Source: Fusobacterium perfoetens ATCC 29250 (lineage in GTDB: Bacteria; Fusobacteriota; Fusobacteriia; Fusobacteriales; Fusobacteriaceae). From it: 64,000 nt of DNA. A program made the translations under genes and the position numbers. The stretch covers positions 23,840-87,839 of the forward strand of contig NZ_JHXW01000011.1 in the NCBI RefSeq assembly GCF_000622245.1. The letters are read 5' to 3'. The notes under the pieces are model-generated. The model saw nothing but the letters and a program-made list of their open reading frames with translations. It had not been told where the DNA came from and searched no databases. Shown in pieces: positions 38,156-45,269 of the stretch (position 1 is its first letter; every line of letters starts with the position of its first letter).

Positions 38156-41100
38156 ATGGGAAAACCAAATAGAAGTTCAATAATAAAAATTATAATTTCT
38201 AATTATGATAACAAAGGAATAAAAGAAGTAAAAGTAAGATACAATAAACAAGCTCAATTAGATACTTTTTTAATTAAAAGTGAATTGAAAGATGGAAAGT
38301 TTATTTTATATTCAATAGTAGATAAAGCAAGAGAAAAATATAGATATAGTTTTGAAATAGATAAAACTAATATTAATAAAAATGAAATACTAATTATAAA
38401 AAAAGATATATATTCTAATAAAGAAGATAAAGTTATAAGAAAATATATTCTTTCTTTTGAAGTATCTGAAAAAAATGATAGAACAATAGTAACCAAAATA
38501 AAAGATTGTTTAGAAACTCAAAAGAAAGAAAAATTTGAAAGAGAAAATACAAGAAGATTAATCTCTGAAACAGAAAGAAAGTTATTGAGTGAAGAAACAC
38601 AAAAAACATACTCTAAAATAGCTTGTTGTTCTCCAGAAGATATAGATTCTGTAAAGATTTATAAAATAAAAAGATATTTGGCTTATCGTTCAAATATGCT
38701 TTTATTTTTTTCTTTGATAAATGATATATTTGTTAAAGGAGTAGTAAAAGATAATGGAGAAGAAGTAGGAGAAATTTGGAGAATAATTGACTCTAAAGAA
38801 ATAGATGAAAAGAAAACTTATGATTTACTTGTTGAAAACTTTAAAAAAAGAATGAGTCAAGAGTTTATAAATTATAAGCAAAGTATAGAAAATAAAATAG
38901 AAAAAAATACAAATAAAATAAAAGAGATTGAGCAAAAATTAAAAAAAGAAAAATATAAAAAAGAAATAAACAGGTTAAAAAAACAATTAATTGAATTAAA
39001 TAGAGAAAATGATTTATTAGAAAAGGATAAAATTGAATTATCTGATGAAGAAATAAGAGAAGATATTGAAAAAATATTAAAAATTTATTCTGACTTAAGA
39101 CATAAATTAATGCACTATAATTATCAATATTTTGAAAATCTTTTTGAGAATAAAAAAATTTCTAAAGAAAAAAATGAAGATGTAAATTTAACTGAATTGT
39201 TAGACTTGAATTTATTTAGATATTTACCTTTAGTAAGACAGTTGAAATTAGAAAATAAAACGAATTATTTAGAGAAAGAAGATAAAATTACTGTATTAGG
39301 AGTTTCTGATTCTGCTATAAAATACTATAGCTATTATAATTTTTTATGTGAGCAAAAAAATGGGTTTAATAATTTTATAAATAGCTTTTTTTCAAATGAT
39401 GGAGAAGAAAATAAGAGTTTTAAAGAAAAAATAAATTTATCATTAGAAAAAGAAATAGAAATAATGGAAAAAGAAACCAATGAAAAGATAAAAGAAATTA
39501 ATAAAAACGAACTCCAATTAATGAAAGAACAAAAAGAGTTAGGAACAGCTTATGTACTAGATATTCATAGTCTTAATGATTATAAAATTTCGCACAATGA
39601 AAGAAATAAGAATGTAAAATTGCAAAATGATATTATGAATGGAAATAGAGATAAAAATGCTTTAGATAAAATAAATAAAAAATTAGTAGAATTAAAAATA
39701 AAAATGGATAAAATAACAAAGAGAAATTCCATTCTTAGATTAAAATATAAATTACAAGTAGCTTATGGATTTTTGATGGAAGAATATAAAGGAAATATAA
39801 AAAAATTCAAAGATGAATTTGATATTTCTAAAGAAAAAATAAAGAGTTATAAATCAAAGGGAGAAAAATATTTAGAGGTTAAGAGTGAGAAAAAATATAT
39901 AACTAAAATATTAAATTCAATAGAAGATATACATAATATAACTTGGCTTAAAAATCAAGAAGAAAATAATCTTTTTAAGTTTTATGTTTTAACATATATT
40001 CTTTTACCTTTTGAATTTAGAGGAGATTTTTTAGGTTTTGTAAAGAAACATTATTATGATATAAAAAATGTTGAGTTTTTAGATGAAAATAATGACAGGT
40101 TAACACCTGAACAATTAGAGAAAATGAAAAATGATAGTTTCTTTAATAAAATAAGACTTTTTGAAAAAAATAGTAAGAAGTATGATATTCTAAAAGAATC
40201 TATTTTAACTTCTGAAAGAATAGGAAAATATTTTAGTTTATTAAATACAGGAGCAAAATATTTTGAATATGGTGGAGAAGAAAATAGAGGAATTTTTAAT
40301 AAAAATATTATAATACCTATTTTTAAGTATTATCAAATAGTTTTAAAATTGTATAATGATGTTGAACTAGCTATGCTTTTAACTTTAAGTGAATCAGATG
40401 AAAAAGATATAAATAAAATAAAAGAATTAGTAACTTTAAAAGAAAAAGTTAGTCCTAAAAAAATTGATTATGAAAAAAAATATAAATTTAGTGTTTTATT
40501 AGATTGTTTTAATCGAATAATAAATTTAGGGAAAAAAGACTTTTTAGCTTCTGAAGAGGTAAAAGAAGTAGCAAAAACTTTTACAAATTTAGCATATCTT
40601 AGAAATAAAATTTGTCATTTAAACTATTCAAAATTTATAGATGATTTATTAACTATAGATACTAATAAATCTACTACTGATTCAGAAGGAAAACTTTTAA
40701 TAAATGATAGAATAAGAAAATTAATTAAATTTATAAGAGAAAATAATCAAAAAATGAATATCTCCATAGATTATAATTATATAAATGATTATTATATGAA
40801 AAAAGAAAAATTTATCTTTGGACAAAGAAAACAAGCAAAAACAATTATAGATTCAGGAAAAAAAGCTAATAAAAGAAATAAAGCAGAAGAATTATTAAAA
40901 ATGTACAGAGTAAAAAAAGAAAATATAAATCTAATCTATGAATTAAGTAAAAAATTAAATGAATTAACAAAATCAGAATTGTTTTTATTAGATAAAAAAC
41001 TTTTAAAAGATATAGATTTTACTGATGTAAAAATAAAAAATAAATCATTTTTTGAATTAAAGAATGATGTAAAAGAGGTAGCTAATATAAAGCAAGCTTT

Positions 41101-41521
41101 ACAAAAACACAGTTCTGAACTAATAGGAATTTATAAAAAAGAAGTGATTATGGCAATAAAAAGAAGTATTGTTAGTAAACTTATCTATGATGAAGAAAAA
41201 GTTTTATCAATAATTATTTACGATAAAACTAATAAGAAATATGAAGATTTCTTATTAGAAATTAGAAGAGAGAGGGACATTAATAAATTCCAATTTCTTA
41301 TAGATGAGAAAAAAGAAAAATTAGGTTATGAAAAAATAATAGAAACAAAAGAGAAAAAGAAAGTGGTAGTTAAGATACAAAATAATAGTGAGTTGGTATC
41401 AGAACCTAGAATTATAAAAAATAAAGATAAGAAAAAAGCAAAAACTCCTGAGGAAATTTCAAAGTTAGGAATTCTTGATTTAACAAATCATTATTGCTTT
41501 AACTTAAAAATAACCCTTTAA
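38156..41521 (+). CDS. cas13c: Cas13c, type VI-C CRISPR RNA-guided RNase
   Basis: This 1121-residue, Lys/Glu-rich protein has two HEPN RNase motifs RxxxxH. The first is Arg315-His320 in LRHKLMHYN and the second Arg816-His821 in LRNKICHLN. The separation of about 500 residues and the total length fit Cas13c; Cas13a usually exceeds 1150 residues and has its HEPN pair spaced differently, and Cas13d is shorter. The protein binds crRNA and cleaves target RNA, then nearby RNAs. A GAGGTG site lies before the ATG. No cas1, cas2 or WYL/csx27/csx28 accessory is adjacent. From memory it resembles the F. perfoetens Cas13c. Confidence 0.95.
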   Translation: MGKPNRSSIIKIIISNYDNKGIKEVKVRYNKQAQLDTFLIKSELKDGKFILYSIVDKAREKYRYSFEIDKTNINKNEILIIKKDIYSNKEDKVIRKYILSFEVSEKNDRTIVTKIKDCLETQKKEKFERENTRRLISETERKLLSEETQKTYSKIACCSPEDIDSVKIYKIKRYLAYRSNMLLFFSLINDIFVKGVVKDNGEEVGEIWRIIDSKEIDEKKTYDLLVENFKKRMSQEFINYKQSIENKIEKNTNKIKEIEQKLKKEKYKKEINRLKKQLIELNRENDLLEKDKIELSDEEIREDIEKILKIYSDLRHKLMHYNYQYFENLFENKKISKEKNEDVNLTELLDLNLFRYLPLVRQLKLENKTNYLEKEDKITVLGVSDSAIKYYSYYNFLCEQKNGFNNFINSFFSNDGEENKSFKEKINLSLEKEIEIMEKETNEKIKEINKNELQLMKEQKELGTAYVLDIHSLNDYKISHNERNKNVKLQNDIMNGNRDKNALDKINKKLVELKIKMDKITKRNSILRLKYKLQVAYGFLMEEYKGNIKKFKDEFDISKEKIKSYKSKGEKYLEVKSEKKYITKILNSIEDIHNITWLKNQEENNLFKFYVLTYILLPFEFRGDFLGFVKKHYYDIKNVEFLDENNDRLTPEQLEKMKNDSFFNKIRLFEKNSKKYDILKESILTSERIGKYFSLLNTGAKYFEYGGEENRGIFNKNIIIPIFKYYQIVLKLYNDVELAMLLTLSESDEKDINKIKELVTLKEKVSPKKIDYEKKYKFSVLLDCFNRIINLGKKDFLASEEVKEVAKTFTNLAYLRNKICHLNYSKFIDDLLTIDTNKSTTDSEGKLLINDRIRKLIKFIRENNQKMNISIDYNYINDYYMKKEKFIFGQRKQAKTIIDSGKKANKRNKAEELLKMYRVKKENINLIYELSKKLNELTKSELFLLDKKLLKDIDFTDVKIKNKSFFELKNDVKEVANIKQALQKHSSELIGIYKKEVIMAIKRSIVSKLIYDEEKVLSIIIYDKTNKKYEDFLLEIRRERDINKFQFLIDEKKEKLGYEKIIETKEKKKVVVKIQNNSELVSEPRIIKNKDKKKAKTPEEISKLGILDLTNHYCFNLKITL

Positions 41522-41523
41522 AT

Positions 41524-41552
41524 TTGCAAAAATAATAAATGTATGATATACT
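41524..41552 (+). promoter_or_regulatory. Promoter of the 31-codon ORF
   Basis: TTGCAA (41524-41529), 17 bp, TATACT (41547-41552) begins three bases after the cas13c stop, giving a leader of about 65 nt. Confidence 0.65.
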
Positions 41553-41624
41553 GATGTAGTTATAATTTCATTTAATCCAAAGTTTAGATTTTTAGTTTTA
41601 AAATTTAAAACAAGGAGGCATATA

Positions 41625-41720
41625 ATGAATATTATAACGATTCTTTTATCATTTCAAATAATGTATGACGCATATAAACTAATAGTTGATGTAAAGAAGT
41701 TATTAGAAATGATAAAATAA
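41625..41720 (+). CDS. Small 31-residue amphipathic peptide downstream of cas13c
   Basis: The ORF starts at ATG 41625 behind the strong site AAGGAGG and has its own promoter and terminator, so it is a complete small gene. The peptide begins MNIITILLSFQIMYDA and continues as a helix with Leu/Ile/Val on one side and Lys/Asp/Glu on the other, ending EMIK. Size and character recall type I toxins and holin-like peptides, but I recognise no family. It could be unrelated to CRISPR. About 65 bp past it, CCCTC-type pyrimidine motifs (41781-41824) lie in the untranslated gap. Confidence 0.55.
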   Translation: MNIITILLSFQIMYDAYKLIVDVKKLLEMIK

Positions 41721-41747
41721 GGGTGGGAAACTACCCTTATTTTTTTA
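41714..41747 (+). terminator. Terminator of the small ORF
   Basis: AAAATAAGGGT (41714-41724) pairs with ACCCTTATTTT (41733-41743), followed by T residues. Confidence 0.8.
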
Positions 41748-41952
41748 TTTCTTTTAAATTTTTAATAAAAATTATCAAGTCTTTTTCCCTCTTCCCCTCA
41801 AAAATTTTCCTTATTGCCCTCTTAAACCTTAATAAATTCAATGATTTATCTTTAACAATCGAACAAAAAATAAAAATAATTGTTATCTATTAATCCTTTA
41901 TATTTCTTGGTATAATCAATCAGAATAAAAGATAATCTAAGGGGTGATACTG

Positions 41953-42675
41953 ATGGAAAAAGATTATTTACAAAAAGATTTAATAGAAGAAATACAAAAA
42001 AGAGGTATACTGAGAGTAGGAACAACAGGAGATTACAAACCTTTTACATATATAGAAAACCAAAAATATATTGGATATGATATAGAAATTTCAAGATTAT
42101 TAGCCAAAGCTCTAAATGTAGATATAGAATTTATAACTACTACTTGGAAAGATATTTCAAAAGATTTAGAAAATCAAAAATATGATATTGCAGTAGGTGG
42201 AATTTCTAAAAATCTTGAAAGAGAAAATAAATTTGAAATGACAGATTCCTATATCACTTCTGGAAAATGTTATCTAGTGAGAAAAGGAGAAGAAAATAAA
42301 TATAAATCTATAGCTGATGTAAATAATCCAAATACAATAATAGGTGTAAATATAGGTGGAACTAATGAGGAATTTGTGGACAAAAATTTCAATCGTGCTA
42401 AAATAATAAAATATTTTGATAATTTAGAAGTTCCAAAGGCTGTAGCCAATAAAGATGTAGATGTGATGATAACAGATAGTAGTGAAGTAAATTATTATAG
42501 AAATCACAATCCAAAATTAGAGGGAAGTCAGACAGATACACCATTTACAAAATGTGAAAAAGCATATATGTTACCAAAGGGACAAAAGAATTTTCTTATT
42601 TTTGTAAATAATTTTTTAAAAGATTTGGATAATCAAGGGGAAATAAAAAAATTAAAGGATAAATACTTAAAGTAG
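41953..42675 (+). CDS. pheC: Cyclohexadienyl (prephenate/arogenate) dehydratase, PheC-like, no signal peptide
   Basis: The protein is 240 residues from ATG 41953; GTG 41944 lies in the ribosome site. The fold is that of a family 3 solute-binding protein, but specific stretches match PheC: ILRVGTTGDYKPF, GGISKNLERE, NIGGTNEEF, DVMITDSSEV and KCEKAYMLPKG. PheC decarboxylates and dehydrates prephenate to phenylpyruvate, or arogenate to phenylalanine. The well-known Pseudomonas enzyme is periplasmic; this one has no export signal and should be cytosolic. The chorismate mutase gene two genes downstream supports the call. TGG-TATAAT at 41908-41916 is the likely promoter. Confidence 0.8.
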   Translation: MEKDYLQKDLIEEIQKRGILRVGTTGDYKPFTYIENQKYIGYDIEISRLLAKALNVDIEFITTTWKDISKDLENQKYDIAVGGISKNLERENKFEMTDSYITSGKCYLVRKGEENKYKSIADVNNPNTIIGVNIGGTNEEFVDKNFNRAKIIKYFDNLEVPKAVANKDVDVMITDSSEVNYYRNHNPKLEGSQTDTPFTKCEKAYMLPKGQKNFLIFVNNFLKDLDNQGEIKKLKDKYLK

Positions 42676-42688
42676 AGGGGAGAGAAAA

Positions 42689-44131
42689 ATGAGTAAAATA
42701 ATGAAAAGAAATATCTACATAGCAATAGCTTTACTACTAATTATATTTGTTAGATATATTCCAGCACCTACAGGAATGAATCAATCAGGAATGGCAGTAA
42801 TAGGAATATTTTTAGGAAGTTTACTTTTGTGGCTTACTGTGGCAATAGATTGGCCAAGTATTCTTTGTATATTTTCAATAGGTTTAATTCCTGAAATTGG
42901 TTTTAAAAGTATATATGCTTCATCTTATGGAAATGAAACTTTTATTTTCTTGATGACTACATTTTTATGTACTCATGTATTGGCTGAAACTCCATTTTTA
43001 AAAAGATGTGCCTTATATTTTATAACTAGCTCTGTGGCAAAAAAAGGACCTTGGGCATTTATTATATCTTTCTTATCTGCTATAATATGTATAGGTTCTT
43101 TTGTATCTCCTACAGTTCTATTTGTTTTGTTTTTACCAATTCTTGAAAAAATAAACGAATTATTGGGACTAAAAAAAGGGGATAAAATAGGACAACTTTT
43201 GATGATAGGACTTGCTTTTGCTGTGTCTGTATCCTCTGGAATGACTCCAATAGCTCATGTATTTAGTATAATGGCAATGGGATTTTATACAACAGCCACA
43301 GGAAATGTTATAAGTTACGCTGATTATATGGCTTTTGCAATACCTGTGGGAATTATTTGTATGACATTATTGGTTTTAGTTTTTAGATTTGTGATGAATC
43401 CTGATATGTCTAAAATAAAAAATCTAGATGTATCTTTTATGAAAGATGAATTAAAGCCAATGGATAAAAGAGAAAAAACTGTAATAGGAATATTTATTTT
43501 AATAGTTTGTTTATGGGTATTCCCAAGTATCTTAAAAAATTTTATCCCTGTTATTTCAAAAATTGGTAAAATGGGAACAGCTATGCCTCCAATCTTAGGA
43601 GTTGTATTGTATTCTATAATCACTTTTGACGAAAAACCTCTTTTAAATTTCCCAGAGGGAATGAGAAAAGGTGTACAATGGTCTAGCCTTGTAATGTGTG
43701 CTGGTACTTTAGGAATTGGAGTTGCTATGACAAACTCAAAAATAGGTTTAACAAAATATTTAATCAGTGAGTTAAATCCAATATTACAAGGAATATCTCC
43801 AATGTTATTAATATTATTCTTAATAACTTGGGCTTGTATTCAAACAAATTTATCATCAAATATGGTAACTGTAACTGTGGTTACTACTGTGGCTATTCCT
43901 CTTATTCAAGCTACTAATGGTACAGTTTCTTGTCCAGCTGTGGTATCTATAATAGGAATGATGTCAGCCTATGCTTTCGCCACTCCACCAGCTATGCCTC
44001 ATATAGCTATGGCTATTGGTTCTGGTTGGGTAGATACAGGTACAGTATTAAAATATGGACTTTTATTTATGGTTATTTCAATAGCCACATCAGTAATAAT
44101 AGGTTATCCAATAGCAGCAGCTTTAATGTAG
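42689..44131 (+). CDS. DASS/SLC13-family anion symporter
   Basis: This 480-residue protein has about 12 hydrophobic spans, with the paired family features SFVSPTVLFVLFLP and ATPPAMPHIAMAIGSGW near the two substrate sites. Family members import dicarboxylates, citrate or sulfate with Na+. It lies between pheC and chorismate mutase genes, 13 bp from each, so it belongs to the operon. Transport of an aromatic acid or keto acid is possible but not shown. Confidence 0.83.
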   Translation: MSKIMKRNIYIAIALLLIIFVRYIPAPTGMNQSGMAVIGIFLGSLLLWLTVAIDWPSILCIFSIGLIPEIGFKSIYASSYGNETFIFLMTTFLCTHVLAETPFLKRCALYFITSSVAKKGPWAFIISFLSAIICIGSFVSPTVLFVLFLPILEKINELLGLKKGDKIGQLLMIGLAFAVSVSSGMTPIAHVFSIMAMGFYTTATGNVISYADYMAFAIPVGIICMTLLVLVFRFVMNPDMSKIKNLDVSFMKDELKPMDKREKTVIGIFILIVCLWVFPSILKNFIPVISKIGKMGTAMPPILGVVLYSIITFDEKPLLNFPEGMRKGVQWSSLVMCAGTLGIGVAMTNSKIGLTKYLISELNPILQGISPMLLILFLITWACIQTNLSSNMVTVTVVTTVAIPLIQATNGTVSCPAVVSIIGMMSAYAFATPPAMPHIAMAIGSGWVDTGTVLKYGLLFMVISIATSVIIGYPIAAALM

Positions 44132-44144
44132 AAAAGGAGAAAAT

Positions 44145-44426
44145 ATGAATAAATTAGAAATTGCAAGAAAAGAAATAAATAGAATTGACGGAGAAATAGC
44201 TAGATTATTTCAAGAGAGAATGAAACAAGTAGAAGATGTAATAGCTTATAAAATAGAAAATAATATGCAAATATTAGACTCTGGTAGAGAAAAAGAAGTA
44301 ATAGAAAAAAATTGTAAACTATTAACAGAAAAAAAATTAGAAAAATATTATGTAGACTTATTAGAAAATATGATGAGAATCTCAAGAGAATACCAAAAAG
44401 AAATATTGGATAAATTAGAAAAATAG
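44145..44426 (+). CDS. Chorismate mutase, AroQ type
   Basis: This 93-residue all-helical monofunctional domain has the full active-site set aligned to E. coli P-protein mutase with a constant offset of three: Arg8, Arg25, Lys36, Asp45, Arg48 and Glu49, plus Gln84. It converts chorismate to prephenate, the substrate of the PheC-like enzyme in the same operon. An AAAGGAG site precedes the ATG. Confidence 0.9.
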   Translation: MNKLEIARKEINRIDGEIARLFQERMKQVEDVIAYKIENNMQILDSGREKEVIEKNCKLLTEKKLEKYYVDLLENMMRISREYQKEILDKLEK

Positions 44427-44445
44427 TATATTAAAGAGGGAAAAT

Positions 44446-45180
44446 ATGATAGGACCTAAAAAACTTTTTCAAGAATTAAAAAATAAAGAAATAAAAAAAT
44501 CAGATGAACAATTATTATTGTTTAAAATAGTAAATGAATATGAAGAAAATAGAAATTTATTATATTCTTTACTTACAGGAGAAAAAAATGAAGAGAATAT
44601 TGAATTAGGAATGGAAGTTCAACCTCATACTAATAGAAAAGAAGAGGGAAATACATATCTTGATTTAGCTCTTGGAAATATAAGGCAAAGAACAAATACA
44701 GAATCTGGAATAGAACTAGGAATAAATAAGAAAGAAGATTTTGTATTTTGTGAAGCTAAATGGAAAAGTGATATATCATATGGAGTAAGTAAATGTACTA
44801 TTAGAAATCAACTTCAAAGAGTTATAGAAACTGCCTTAATATTTCCTAAAAAAGAATTTAAAGGAAATATATATGTTGTATTAATAACTCCTGAATTATA
44901 TAGAAATAATTATTTTGCTGGAATTAATACAAGACTTTATGCTTATAAATATGATGAGTATAGAAAAAATATAAGAAAAACATTTATAGAAGAATTAAAT
45001 TTAATTGAAAGTTTAAATAAAATTCCTTTTACTGATGAAAAGAAATGTAAAGATATTATAGAGAAAAACTTAGATAAATTAATTTTAAAGTGGGTAACTT
45101 TTGAAGAATTAATAGCTCAAATTCCCAATGATAAAAATAGAATAGAGATAAATAAAGCTTATGAAGAATACAATAGTTAA
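44446..45180 (+). CDS. Orphan protein with PD-(D/E)XK-like motif
   Basis: This 244-residue soluble protein belongs to no family I can name. A candidate nuclease core is visible: Asp73 in TYLDLALGNI, then after 29 residues Glu103-Ala-Lys105 in FVFCEAKWKSDI, with a conserved-looking Gln near QLQRVIE. The remainder is helical and charged. It lies 20 bp after the chorismate mutase gene and is followed by a terminator. It is functionally unlike its upstream neighbours and is within 4 kb of the defence island. A restriction-like or defence nuclease is a hypothesis. Confidence 0.55.
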   Translation: MIGPKKLFQELKNKEIKKSDEQLLLFKIVNEYEENRNLLYSLLTGEKNEENIELGMEVQPHTNRKEEGNTYLDLALGNIRQRTNTESGIELGINKKEDFVFCEAKWKSDISYGVSKCTIRNQLQRVIETALIFPKKEFKGNIYVVLITPELYRNNYFAGINTRLYAYKYDEYRKNIRKTFIEELNLIESLNKIPFTDEKKCKDIIEKNLDKLILKWVTFEELIAQIPNDKNRIEINKAYEEYNS

Positions 45181-45190
45181 AAAATAATTA

Positions 45191-45217
45191 AGAGTTGTTA
45201 TATACAACTCTTTTTTA
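45191..45217 (+). terminator. Terminator after the orphan D..ExK gene
   Basis: AGAGTTGT (45191-45198) pairs with ACAACTCT (45204-45211), then T residues. The mfd promoter with TGG-TATAAT (45230-45238) follows directly. Confidence 0.8.
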
Positions 45218-45269
45218 TATTAAAGAATATGGTATAATATATTAAAATAAACAATAAGGAGAGGCTAAA

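Noticed and set aside
38156..41521. Cas13a or Cas13d as the identity of the large HEPN protein
   Set aside because: Length, HEPN spacing, a short simple repeat stem and the fusobacterial setting fit Cas13c better.
41953..42675. Amino acid ABC transporter binding protein
   Set aside because: No signal peptide, no ABC genes nearby, and specific PheC stretches (GGTNE, CEKAYMLP) with a chorismate mutase gene in the operon.
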